Below are positions 11,813-23,469 of a DNA stretch of 64,000 nt, piece by piece. The stretch spans positions 62,001 through 126,000 of the forward strand of contig JAIVFH010000093.1 in the NCBI GenBank assembly GCA_025765595.1, in the 5' to 3' direction. The position numbers and the translations under genes were made by a program. Source of the stretch: Obelidium mucronatum (Eukaryota; Chytridiomycota; Chytridiomycetes; Chytridiales; Chytriomycetaceae). The number at the start of each line of letters is the position of its first letter. Positions within the stretch are counted from its first letter, which is position 1. The notes beneath the pieces are model-generated. The model had not been told where the DNA came from and searched no databases. It saw only the letters and a list, made by a program, of their open reading frames with translations.

Positions 11813-12559
11813 ATGGAGTCAGCACAGGCAACCACCGAACGGCTTCAGATAACTGCTCCAAGCTCATCTGAAACCGCTTTCTCGAATGTTCCAAAGCTTG
11901 TTCCTCCATCGGCCCCGATTCAGTTGTCTTCATCGACTGGACCAACACCATCGACAACCTTACAAGCGACGACTCCGACGCCGAGCGCCGGCGCGCTGAG
12001 TCCTCTTGCCATCGCCGCGCTTTCGTTCTCGGCGTGCGCAGCGCTCTTTCTCGCGGGCATCAGCGCCTACTGCTGCTGGCTGCGGCGGCGGCGGCCCAAG
12101 CGGCCGATGGTGCAATCGATGGCCAAGGCGTCTTTCCTCGGCTCCCGTGAAGCGCAGGAAGCCTGGCTGCACAGCCCTCAATCGCATTCGCATGCGGTGG
12201 CCGTTGCGTGCGGCGACTTCCAGGTTTCAAGCTGCGAGTGCGAGTGCGATGGATGACCAAGCAATGACCAGAGCGACTTCTGCTCCTACCTCTTTCACCA
12301 GAGACCACTACTGAGGACCCTCAAAACCCATTCATAACTGCGGACAGAAGACGAAGATGGAAGTGGCGAGGCTCCCGCTGAAGCAATTCCACACACTACC
12401 CAATCTTTGAATCGCCATACTCGACGCCACCGCAGAGAAATCAGGGCTGGAAGCAAGAAAGCACGAAAGTACTATCAAAATGTTTTGAAGAACAGAGCAG
12501 CAAGTACTGCCAGCTCAACGACCCGGCCTGGGAAACCTTCGTCGCTAAGGACATTCTAG
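11813..12559 (+). CDS. Single-pass membrane protein, tandem paralogue 2, frame-disrupted
   Basis: ATG 11813; Ser/Thr/Pro ectodomain, then ALSPLAIAALSFSACAAL and AGISAYCCWLRRRRPKRP, matching paralogue 1 residue for residue around the TM and the two tandem cysteines. The first frame ends at 12256. Downstream in other frames lie DPQNPFITAD and KKARKYYQNVLKNRAAS, which match ENPFLTAD and KAKRYYKKHLNAKA of paralogue 1 in the same order, ending at TAG 12557-12559. At least two frame breaks (12240-12360) separate them. The stretch 11960-12240 is strikingly GC-rich compared with its tandem sibling. Confidence 0.5.
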
Positions 12560-12737
12560 CATCATTTCATCAAACTCTGGATCGAGCGGCAGCGAAAGCT
12601 TTCAATCAAATTCAGATTTCGACGCAGATCAAGTATGAGGAGATGGGGTGTTTTTATTCCCAGTATAAGTCTATAAAATGATGAGGTACCGCCATAGAAA
12701 AAAAAAAACAAACACAAACAACACTGTCACACGCCGC

Positions 12738-13296
12738 TCAGACGAAAATAAATTCCTTTCCTGACCACCGCCGACCACCCCTTTCAATCTCTGTCTGCAA
12801 AACATCTTCCTCTATTTCTTCTTCATTCCGTTTCAACAGCCACCACATGAAAATATTGGTGCAACCAAAGAGACCATTTACACAAGTAACAGAGATGGCA
12901 GCAATCCATAGAGGCGATTGATTCAGCTCTGACGAAATGCAGGCATCGCCCTCTTCATTGATACTCAAAGTACACACTCCCCAAATTGCCAGTCCGCAAT
13001 GCACAAGGGCGCCCTAACCCGCCACTCAGCAGAACCCATCTGAAAAACAGATTCGATTGAATTCTCGAGGAGAGAAAGAAGATGGACGTGAGCAGAACGA
13101 GGAACAGGACCGATATTACGGAAATTGCTTCGTTCACCCACACAAAAGAATGGAGTGAGTCCTCACAATCTATCCGGATAGCTTGCTCAGAAAGTTGTGG
13201 AGGTGGTGGTGCAATGTAAAGCGCCCAGTATGATATGACGGCTATAACTGTGACTGGAAAGAGCGGAAGGAAGACAGACAGTGAGCTGGCAACCAT
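12738..13296 (-). CDS. Four-TM membrane protein, one frame break
   Basis: ATG 13296 gives TM1 (LFPVTVIAVISYWALYIA), a short loop with a Cys, TM2 (AISVISVLFLVLLTSIFF) and TM3 starting FFRWVLLSG. A one-base shift near 13010 continues as ALVHCGLAIWGVCTL, a loop with one Cys, TM4 (LWIAAISVTCVNGLFGC) and an acidic tail (KRNEEEIEEDVL), ending at 12738. No family recognised; the size and layout resemble small fungal tetraspan proteins. The break may be an assembly indel in a G-rich tract. Confidence 0.45.
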
Positions 13297-13429
13297 CTTT
13301 TTTTCGAGCCCTTAAATAATATTCAAAATAACTCTAACAATATTTAATATAATTTCTCTATAATTCTTACTTATAACGGCGAGCATTCACACCAGCCTTT
13401 TTTTAAATTTCACTTATCTAAGTAACTCT

Positions 13430-13690
13430 CTCTGAGTCTTATTGTGGAAGCAACGGTGTTGTGATACATTCCAACCATGACATTTGCGTGATCGACAACC
13501 ACCCACATGAAAATGAAGGGCGTTTGTTATCTAAAATTTATGCAGCGCGGTAGACGACGAACACAGGAAGTGATGACAAAGCATCTACCACAAGTGTCAA
13601 GAACGTGAAGGTTAAATGGAGGGTAACTGCCACCAAGAAATGAACAAAAATAATCCTGCACTTGGACACTATTGAAAGGCTAATGGATTC
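13430..13690 (-). CDS. Possible membrane-protein exons or remnant
   Basis: On the minus strand two hydrophobic stretches are readable in different frames, CRIIFVHFLVAVTLHLTFTF and FIFMWVVVDHANVMVGM, separated by a short segment with a weak TTTTAG acceptor. I cannot find a convincing start or stop. It could be further exons of a TM gene related to the one at 12738-13296, or a decayed copy. Confidence 0.2.
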
Positions 13691-13742
13691 ACAAGGAAGG
13701 GAGAGGAATTGGAATTTTTAAGAAAAAAAAAAAACAACTGGA

Positions 13743-14230
13743 ATGAGTGATGCCTATTTCTCTACCGGAGGAGGGCTCAAGCTGAAGGGGGTTTCAGGCG
13801 GCTCTGGTGTAACAAAGTAATTTTTTTCAGTTATTTCTATGATGTCGAGCTGGGGATGCTGAAGTACCGGGGTTTTTGGCTGCAGAAAGAAGAAGAAAAA
13901 GACCACAGCTCAGGTCGAGAAACAGCAAACGAGTGACCAATCAGACAAATCAAAGGAGTCTAGCGATAACATTCGAGAGAGCAGTAGCAGTAGTTCGATG
14001 ACAGATGCGGAGCGAAGATTCGAAGAGACGAGGCGAAAGCGGGTTGGTGTTTTGTGGTCTGTTGATGGCAAAGGTCCAAAACTAACTGGAAAAAAACTCA
14101 AACTCTTCAGCAAGAGGAAAAGGCGACTAAAATCGCGCAGAAATCACACAAGGAACGTGTACAGGAATTCAATGCGTATCTCGAGTCTCTTAGTGAACAC
14201 AATGATATTCCTCGTGTTGGTCCTGGATAA
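13743..14230 (+). CDS. FAM32A: FAM32A family nuclear protein
   Basis: Three exons give a 116-residue protein: 13743-13816, 13886-14042 and 14111-14230 (introns 13817-13885 and 14043-14110, both GT-AG; exon sum 351, divisible by three). It begins MSDAYFSTGGGLKLKGVSG and crosses the first intron as GVTKKKKKTTAQVE, matching the LKLKGV...GVTK-polybasic start of the family. The C-terminus AQKSHKERVQEFNAYLESLS followed by EHNDIPRVGPG matches the diagnostic end of animal FAM32A (~112 aa). The family is nuclear and associates with the late spliceosome. All three exons are short. Confidence 0.88.
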
Positions 14231-14734
14231 CACACTTCAAATAATAATAAACACGCAATCAAGTCTATTCCATCTGGTGTTCCTTCTGCCCATCATCATC
14301 TTCATACTTTTCGCTATTGACCCTCTTTCTCTTTTCTTCCCGCAAAGCATCAAGAAGCTCCATAGGACTCACGCAAGTGTTCTTCCATCAACACAGCCGT
14401 CTTTGAAACCGTTGACCTCCTCGCTACAGCCACAGACTGAACAACACTTTCTCGCTTCTTTCGCAAAGGATCCCACCGCGTTGGCCACAGGCTTAATATC
14501 GCGCACAGTAACATCTTGCCCCACAACCTCTCGATCCACATTGGCAACTCTGCCATTATTCCGTCTCCGCAAAAACTCAAAGAAACCGCGATTCCCCCGC
14601 CTCGTTGCCGAGGCAGCCATAGGAATAGGATGTCGGTTCCTTTTGTTCCTTTTCAGGTCCTTTATACCCTTGCAGTCGCACTTTTTTCGTTCGTTGAAAG
14701 GGCGGCGGCGGCGATGACTTTTCATCAGTCGAAA
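14231..14734. other. Gap between FAM32A and the CatSper-like gene
   Basis: About 500 bases. A minus-strand frame 14725-14369 starts MKSHRRRRPF and is basic at first, and a second minus frame (14580-14350) contains EELPMW-like and WDPLRKKRE sequence. Neither resembles a family I know and they overlap in different frames, so I do not call a gene. It may hold UTRs of both neighbours. Confidence 0.3.
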
Positions 14735-15813
14735 TCAGCCGCGTAGTATCATCTCTTCTTCCCCTCCTCCTCCTCCTCCTTGTTGTCCTAATAATGTTTC
14801 TTCACTGCTCGGCGAGACAACAGGATAGACTTTCCGTTTCCTTTCGCGTTCCTCACTAAACCACCACCACTCGACCCAAACAATCCCCAACGCAACCAGC
14901 AAAACCACCGCCATGCTGCCAAATGTGACTGCCAGCGACGCTTCAAAGCTTTCAGGGATTCCATACAATCGTACATGGAAATCCGTCTCCAATATGCAGT
15001 AGCTGTGGGAATCTGTTGCAAACGCGTCGCTTTTGGTGGATACACGGAAGACGATGTAATAGTTTGATGTTGTGCTGTTTGTTGCTGAGGGAAGGATTCC
15101 GTAGCATGGGCTACCCATTTGACAGAGCCATCTAATTATATTTGTTTTTAATAAAAAAAAATTATTACTTGCGAACAAGGAAAAAAAAAATCAATAATAC
15201 ATACGTAATCTCTGAAGGACTCGAGTCCGACCAGATGAGATTTTTCTGTGTCCCACTAGTGTTTGGATTGAATCGTGCCACCTGATCACTTGTAAACATT
15301 TTAATGTCCGAATTGGACAGACCTCCACCAACAATCTCAAGTTGATAAGTCCAATTGAATGGTGTGTACTTGTGAGTCAGCGCGTTGTAAATGCTGAACT
15401 TGATTGGATATGCTACACACAACAACAAAAAAAGATGGTTCAGTTTCCATGTCTGTCCCGCGAGGACTGACATATGCAAAAGGAATACAATCTACGAACC
15501 GTCATCTATCCGTGTTTTTTTTGTTTTAAAATAATTAATTGTCATATTCTCTGTGATGATGATGACCAAAAACCGAAATCACTCACCATACCACATGCAC
15601 GGAACAGATGGATCTGGATCCGGGCACAACTCAGTCGTGGTCGAACTGCTGCTTGTTGTTGTTGTTGTTACAGTGCCATGTGCTGATGAGACGACAGAAC
15701 TGCTACTGGAATCCGAGCCTGCAATAAACTCAATCGACTGATGTGGCGCACACCCTGAATGAATCGATATCCATTGCGACACCTTTGTCTAAAAGAGCAG
15801 AAATTAAATAGTT

Positions 15814-15858
<45 letters not shown>

Positions 15859-18800
15859 TAGGATATTAACCTTCCACCTACGACCCACAAGGTTCTTGCA
15901 CGCAAAGTTCCCCCCAGCAGGAGATATAATCAAAATTGTCCCCTTCAGATTAACACCCGGATACGATTGACCCTGGACACCTAAATCCGTTAATTTCACC
16001 TACATATTTTTTTTTTTTTGTTGTTTGTTGTTTGAATTAAACAAAAAGTTGCCTTGTTTCCAAACAAAAAAAAAAAAAGCCTCTCAACTGTATACACGAT
16101 TTCTCCATCCGACTCAACATGCCTCGTATACGACATTTTCACGGCATCAGTATTACTCAACCGGAACCCAAGTTTCACTGTTTCTGTATTCGTGATTTCT
16201 GGCGAAGGCATCATTCGGATACTGAAACTATACGTTTCCTTGTAATCCAAGTAGATTTTACTTGGAAGAGATTCGAGGACGTCTATCCCTGTATCAGTGC
16301 TTTTTAAAGGAGGAGGAATTAATATTTTTTTTTAAAGAAATCGAAAAAAAAAAAAGTCAAAAAGGCAGACCAGGGAAAACTCTCTTACTTTTGTATGGCA
16401 TGATCATCTGTGGGCACCACAAACACCATCCGACTATACGGACACGCCAAGCCATTACTAAACGCGTTAAACTCCAACACAGAGTTGGGATCCTGGCTAA
16501 CCAAATCCGTTGCAACCGCCGTAGAAAACGTGTTACTCGATTGAGTGGCAAGAATCTCTTGAAGGTTGTGTTGGTGATCGAAATACGGGATGTATCGACT
16601 TCCTGCAGCAGCTGTCCGTGCATTTGTGACGGGGACAATGGAGGTTGTGCCCAGGTTTCCAAAGTACTCCTATTATTTGCAAGTGAATAATTTTGTAAAT
16701 GCCTTAAAAAACAAATCCCAACAACGAAGTTCTAACCGTATTGTCGGAAGCGAGAAACACAAAAGAGCCATCCGGAGAACTTGTAAAGTAAGAAATGGTT
16801 GTACTTGTAAGGGCTTTGACCAGCAAGAATGTCGAACCGCCGTCAGGACTTTTTTTTTTCATGTGAGTGTGTGTTTGTTAGCCGCTTGACGTGCAACTCC
16901 GCCGGAAAAAAAATGAATGACGAAGAGAAAAAAACCTGTAAAAGAGTGTAGCAGATGCGCCCCCACTGTTTCCCCATACAAACAAATCATTCCCAGCCGC
17001 TTGATGGAAAGTCATATCCGAGAGGGCAATCGTTTGCAGTGGAGCGACATATGTCGCTCCCGGAGTCAACATTGTGTAGGAACTCAATGCTGTTTGATGT
17101 TTTTTGAGATCATTTGTGTTTTTTTTTTGTGGTGTTGGTTTGAAAAAGTCAAATTCACTCAACTGTTTGTAATTTGGGTTGGAAAGCTGAACAACACTGT
17201 CCAAGTATTGTCCTATAACAATTGAGCGAAACCAGAAAAAAAGAAAGGTTTAGTAAGTATCGGAGACGCAGATATGAAAGAATTGACCATAAAAGAGACA
17301 ATTTGGTATACTGAATTCACACTGACAAGCAGCTTGATGGCCCCACATTTAATTGTAGAAAACGCGCCACTCAAAATAACGGATCCAGCAACTCCATTAG
17401 CACTTGGAAGTGTTTTAGAATTCGAGTCCTTGTTTTAAAAAAAAAATAAAACAAGGTTTTTAAGTTGAATCCCTCCATTCTCTCTCTAAGTTACCAATAG
17501 CTCAGTGGCGTTTAAAGAGCCAGTTCCTTGAACAAGCCACACTCTTCCTGCGTTTGGACCTGATCCTATAGCAACAGCGCGATGACATTCGACATCATGA
17601 GGATTCACAAATCCTTGTTGAGGAAACAAAAGCTTGCTGATACAATAAGGAACAATCAACTGCCAACTAAACGAGGTCTAGAATTTGGGGCGTAGGATGT
17701 AATTTCAGAAACTACTGTAAAAGAGAATGTTTTTTTTTTTTGGTATACCGCAGAGTAATGACTCGAAGCCCCCACAATGCCGTTCATTGTATTCAAGAGA
17801 ATCGAGTCTGCAAAGGCGCCGCCTGATTTCAAGTATGGACCGGCTGTACCGCACCTGTCTGAATCTGCCAGAGTTGTAATGATGAATGTGATTCGGAATA
17901 GAAAGGAAAGGAAAAGGAAAAGTGGCATCGCCGAAAACGATGGAATGTACAAGAGTGTAAAAGGGAGGAAAAGGAAAAAGGATCCGCCTTCGGCAGTCCG
18001 ACAGTGCCTTCGGCGATGCAGAGTTATGTAAGAAAAAAAGAATCCGTCTTCGACGGAACACTCCGCCTTCGGCGAAACAATCCGCCTTCGGCGATAAAGA
18101 ACCAACCAGGAAAATCCATCAAAAGACCGAGACTAATCCAAGAAAGAAAAAAATTGTTTGAAATAAGGAGCCTCGAGGAAACAGAAGCGGTAGCATCATT
18201 GAGAGCACCAATCAAGAGTGTAGAAGCACCAGAAACACTAGTGATTGAAAACAGATTGATGGAAGTTGCAGTTGCTGTTGGTTGAGAAGTGACAGTGTCT
18301 GTAATGTAGCCAAGAGTGTTCTGTTGTTTTTGTTTTGTAAGGAATCAACTGAGGAATCATTGTTTAAGGTGTGTGATGAACTCTGTCTTTGGCTGAAGAT
18401 GACCGCCTTCGGCGGTGTGGAAGGCGATATGATCCGCCTTCGGCGGTATGATCCGCCTTCGGCGGTGTGATCCGCCTTCGGCGATGTGATCCGCCTTCGG
18501 CGGTATTTAGAATCCAACCAAAACACTTTGAACCCAACCAGTGCTAAAACGAAAAACAGTAGAATCCAAAGCAGCAATAGAAAGCCGAGGAGTAACAAAT
18601 TGAGAATCGACATGAAAATCAAAAAGGCCACCGCCAAAAGACAAGGAAGAGACAGAAACGACAAAAAGCCAACAAGAAAAAGAAGAGGAATAATAAAACA
18701 ATGAAGAATCTGTATAGATTGACGCAACAGCGTCCGTAGATGAAGAGTCAAAAGTAACGAGAGGGAAACCGCCAATGTTTGACAGTTCGGAAGAACAAGC

Positions 18801-19069
18801 AGTGCATTGAGTAGCAGCAGGCTAACGAAGGATGACATTCAGAAATCAGAAGAAAGAAAAGAATGCGTGCGTAATCCAAGTTTAAGTTCAAGAAAGCAAG
18901 ACCTGGTTGAGCAGATTGATGACGAGCGAGTAGTTTGTGTTGAATGCCAGGTAGTCGGCCCTTGTCGCTGTGTCTTTGAAAGCGGGATACGCGTTCCTAA
19001 TGCATCTTTTTTTAGATGTGTACTGATGTAATGTACTGCAACTTGGTACCACGCGACGGCAGGAATCAT
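14735..19069 (-). CDS. CatSper auxiliary (beta/delta/epsilon-type) subunit-like protein
   Basis: Large multi-exon type I membrane protein, N-terminus at the right. The 5' end is uncertain (first ATG about 19069); early exons read AYPAFKDTATRADYLAFNTN and AATQCTACSSELSNIGGFP. Middle exons are beta-rich, as in a propeller: SGGAFADSILLNTMNGIVG, FVNPHDVECHRAVAIGSGPN, STTISYFTSSPDGSFVFLAS. The C-terminal half follows the CatSper subunit layout: SVLEFNAFSNGLACPYSRM, YLDYKETYSFSIRM, VKLTDLGVQGQSYPGVNLKG, SIHSGCAPHQSIEF, DPDPSVPCMWYG, LEIVGGGLSNSDIKMF, RFNPNTSGTQKNLIWS, CQMGSPCYGILP, SYCILETDFHVRLYGIP. A single TM (GSMAVVLLVALGIVWVEWW) and a short tail end at 14735. In animals these subunits form the canopy of the sperm flagellar Ca2+ channel. 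Two introns hold palindrome arrays and one holds a 41-base homopolymer. Individual exon borders are not all resolved. Confidence 0.72.
15816..15856. repeat. A41 homopolymer in an intron
   Basis: Forty-one uninterrupted A on the plus strand, i.e. a T41 tract within an intron of the minus-strand CatSper-like gene, upstream of its TTTTAG acceptor. Length in the real genome may differ, since such runs are error-prone. Confidence 0.95.
17984..18093. repeat. Cluster of short palindromes (intronic)
   Basis: Five copies of CCGCCTTCGGCGG or variants at about 17984, 18006, 18044, 18063 and 18081, between two exons of the minus-strand CatSper-like gene. The copy at 18043-18057 reads TCCGTCTTCGACGGA, in which both arms changed together, so pairing is kept. 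Confidence 0.9.
18402..18505. repeat. Tandem palindrome array, 19 bp period
   Basis: Copies of CCGCCTTCGGCGG begin at 18403, 18434, 18453, 18472 and 18491; the last four are spaced exactly 19 bp with linkers of the form TATGAT/TGTGAT. The array lies in another intron of the CatSper-like gene. Confidence 0.92.
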
Positions 19070-19075
19070 TGCACA

Positions 19076-19151
19076 AAAAATAAAAAATAAAAAATTAAAA
19101 ATAAAAAATAAAAATATAATAAAGTAAAATAAAAATAAAAATAAAAAAACC
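19076..19151. promoter_or_regulatory. Divergent AT-rich intergenic region
   Basis: About 75 bases made almost only of A and T (repeated TAAAAA units) between the presumed start of the CatSper-like gene (minus) and ATG 19152 of the SNAP-family gene (plus). Its position suggests a shared bidirectional promoter; no factor site recognised. Confidence 0.4.
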
Positions 19152-20491
<1,340 letters not shown>

Positions 20492-20501
20492 GGTGGGTTC
20501 T

Positions 20502-20711
20502 TACCGCCGAAGGCGATGTTCGTAGCGCCGAAGGCGGTGTATTTTTTTCTTTTTGTTTTCTCACCGCCTTCGGCGGTGTTCGTACCGCCGAAGGCGGTGT
20601 ATTTTTTTCCTTTTTTTTCTTACCGCCGAAAGCAGTGTATTTTTTTTATTTTTTTCTTCTTACCGCCAAAGGCGGTGTATTTTTTTTCTTTTTTTTTACC
20701 GCCAAAGGCGG
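20502..20711. repeat. Palindrome array downstream of the SNAP gene
   Basis: Seven copies of the ACCGCC-NNN-GGCGGT palindrome (centres GAA, TTC or AAA) begin at about 20503, 20524, 20563, 20584, 20622, 20662 and 20698, embedded in T-rich linkers (period roughly 38 bp for the later ones). It lies between the SNAP stop and the 3' end of the convergent CRN gene, so it could be in either 3' UTR. Confidence 0.92.
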
Positions 20712-20812
20712 GGATCGTACTCTCCTTTTTTTTAACATCTCACTGATAGTTTTACATGCAACAGAGACTCGATTGAAACAAATAAATGTAAATGCATTCG
20801 AAACCAAAAAAA

Positions 20813-21891
20813 TCAATTCGAATCCATATTCACGCGTTCAAAAACAAGACTGCAATATCCCATGTTATCAATGTCCGTAGGACTATGTCCGACACTGTTG
20901 ATAAAAGAGGCATGACCAAGAACAACGAAAAACACATTCTTTAAAGAAAGCCAGCCATCAAGAATCAATCTACTGAACCGGTAAAACTCATTGCGCTGTT
21001 GAAAGTCATTCAGCTTGTCGGATACAAAAGCCTTTCCAATTTCATCCAACACAATAAAGACAGGACCACAGACGTCCGTCAAATCTTTCAAGAGGTCACG
21101 GGCAGTTTTTGGGGGCATTGAAAGAACAGCTGGAGGGGTATCGAACTTGTCCTTCAAAGCCTTACACAGGAGCTTGATCATCACAACATCAAACGAGTCT
21201 GCCAACAAGGCTCCACTGTGAAACTCGATTGCAACAGTGTGACAGTCACAGAGAGTTTTCTGAAAATCATCTCTCGCCGCAACATTGGGCCATGTTTCCC
21301 TCAATTTGCGTATATAGTTCCTTCCAAAGGCAGACTTGCCCAAACCAGTCACATTGTCAGCAATGGGTATCATCCATTCCGCTCCATCGCCCAAAATATT
21401 CCGCCAAAATTTACTCTGATGGATCTGTTGAAGTTGGTTGATGGCGTCCGTTCGATTGACAATGTCTAGTGAACTATCCTCAAGAGAATCGACCAATGTT
21501 GCTTCTTCCTTCCACGCTGGTTTTTCGACGCGCCGTTTCTTGGATGCGGGTGAGTCTGCAAAAGTGGCAGGGGATTAATAAGCTGCCACGATCCAAACAA
21601 ACACCCACCTGGAACAACCACCAGCAGTGACGTATCCTCCCCTTCGCCCATCCCCTTCAATGGAGCATCAGCCTCCAGTACTTTTGTTCGGTTTCCGATA
21701 TCTTCCTTGTTTGAATAGACCTTCAGCTGTCCAGCAACTCCATCAATAATTTTCTGGTTCTTGTCCCATACAGCCGTCCTGAAGTGGCCCATCATGCCAT
21801 CTGCGGCGATGGTAACAAAGTCAACGTCCATGCCTGCAGAGGCTGGCTCTCCTCTTTCGTCAACCAGACAATACCAAATGGCTCGATTCAT
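20813..21891 (-). CDS. Crinkler (CRN) effector-like protein, truncated NTPase
   Basis: Exon 1 21609-21891, intron 21556-21608, exon 2 20813-21555 (sum 1026; 341 residues). Exon 1 is a ubiquitin-like CRN header: IWYCLVDERGEP, TAVWDKNQKIIDGV, QLKVYSNKEDIGNRTKVLEA, ending SLLVVVPG, which matches the HVLVVVP-type end of CRN headers. Exon 2 starts DSPASKKRRVEKP, a monopartite nuclear localisation signal. It continues as a P-loop NTPase related to trypanosome RHS proteins: NVTGLGKSAFGRNYI (Walker A) and PVFIVLDEIGKAF (Walker B). Compared with the copy at 62195-64000 it stops right after GYCSLVFERVNMD, lacking ~330 C-terminal residues (the nuclease or other effector part). CRNs act in nuclei of producers or hosts; the role here is unknown. 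Confidence 0.82.
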
Positions 21892-22226
21892 GATAACACA
21901 GACTCGAGAAAAAAAAGAAGGAATGAATGAAGATAAAAGAAACTGCACACTCAGAATGGAGAGGGAAAAAAAGGTGCAGAGGTGTTGTGAATGTTACTAT
22001 TTCATGAGCTTTCATGTCAAAAGGACTACCATTCAAGCTTCGCTGGTCCCATGGTTTCAATTAAAACTATTGATCTCGATAGATTTGGATTGAAGTAATA
22101 TGCGATTGTGGCTGAAATAGTATTGGTGTCATGCTTTTGCGGCTTGATTCATGTTAAAATATTTTGATTAGAAAAAAGTTGTTTGAAAATCGCTCTTTGG
22201 GCCCAACAGTGGTCCAACCAAGCAAA

Positions 22227-23469
22227 ATGAATGACCCGGCACTCTTTCCCAACCTGGTGCTATACCTTCCCACGTTTATACTAGGTAAGGATGTTTCCAT
22301 GCAGTGTCATGTCAAGGGAAGGAAGACCACTTGGAGAGTGAGAGTTGGAAGAGAGATGAGACGCATTTACAGACACAGACACTCTGAACCTCTCGTTTTT
22401 AATCAAAAAAAAAAAAAACCACTCACTCACGTTATCGTTTTCAACCTGTTTATTCAAGGCATTCTTCTCAATGGAATCGTCATGTACACGATGCTGCGAA
22501 GGGATCTGCTTCGTCTTAATCTGGAAAAGATCATATGCGCCCTTCTCTGCGTCAACCTTCTCTGGGCCTTGACTTCTTCCATCCACCTCCTATTGCCGAT
22601 ATTTCTCCAAGAGTCAGACACATTCAATCAAATCAAAATGATTCAGCGTTCGATATTCTTGATTTCTCTATGGGGAATCAATGCGCTTGTGGCTTTGGAA
22701 CGATATCTGATTTTTAAACCAGAAAAGAGTCGAATGTCGCCGTATTATATTGTCATTGCTCTTGTTGCCGTCTTGTGTATTGCATGTTTTGCGATATTCA
22801 CCACATCGGTGAGTGCTGTGCTGTTTTTTTTTTTTTTGTTTTTGTGAGAACCCCTAATTTGATGAATACCCCCCCAAAAAAGCCACCAACTGCAGACTTG
22901 ACTATGCCTGCGAATGAGCCACAAAAAACTATATACCTGTTGGGAATGGGCATTGGCTCAGCCACTGTTCTCAGTTATACTACATATCTATATTCAGCTA
23001 CTTACTACCACGTTATCTTTACACTGCGAAGTGCTACGAAGCAGAATCGAGCCCAAGCGTTAGTTGTAAGTTTTATTGATTTGCTTGTAAACTGAGTGTC
23101 TGTGACTAATGAGATTTTTTTTGATTTTTTTTTTAGGAAAAGCGAATCTTGAAATCATGTATTTGGATGTCTATTGGACTCTGGATACTCTATGTCCCAC
23201 AAATTATTGGAATCACGATGGGTTTTTTGGAGGGAGTGTATGCAGTGGTTGCAACGCAACTGGTTGTTTTTGATGTTGAGTTTCCTGTTTTTTTTTCTTT
23301 CACGTCACTTGTCTTATTTTTTTGTTTTTAGACCGTGTTTACTCCATGCTTGATTCTATATTTTATGCCAACGATTCGAGCAGCTGTTGTGGACTTGTTT
23401 TCTTTCAAACGGACGCAGCCGGCTCTGCTTCCGACATACGATGAATTTCACCTGACTGAGAAGAAATAG
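22227..23469 (+). CDS. Rhodopsin-like 7TM receptor 1
   Basis: Five exons: 22227-22284, 22459-22808, 22883-23065, 23137-23274, 23332-23469 (sum 867; 288 residues). Short N-terminus MNDPALFPNLVLYLPTFILG then TM1 ILLNGIVMYTML; TM3 ends GINALVALERYLIF (ERY in the DRY position); TM6 is ILKSCIWMSIGLWILYVPQ with a Pro kink; TM7 is CLILYFMPTIRAAVVDLF, with MPTI where NPxxY would be. Layout and motif positions fit class A GPCRs. It is paralogous to the receptors at 28543, 30951 and 32232: introns after TM4 and before TM6 recur. Ligand unknown; plasma membrane expected. Confidence 0.78.

Noticed and set aside
17984..18505. CRISPR-like array because of regular 19 bp spacing
   Set aside because: Spacers of ~6 bp are far too short and nearly identical; the setting is a eukaryotic intron with no cas genes.
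18004..18704. Plus-strand Arg-rich frames (RLRRY... repeats)
   Set aside because: They are translations of the palindrome arrays and of the antisense of CatSper-like exons.
18212..18838. A minus-strand 208-codon Leu-rich frame with a signal-peptide-like start (MSSFVSLLLLNALLVL)
   Set aside because: The start lies over an intron end (TTAG) of the CatSper-like gene; the neighbouring frame AATQCTACSSELSNIGG fits the rest of that protein, and the Leu-rich frame reads through palindrome repeats.
22881..22895. Alternative acceptor TGCAG 22891-22895 for receptor 1 exon 3
   Set aside because: It puts exon 3 out of frame; the AG at 22881-22882 keeps the frame.
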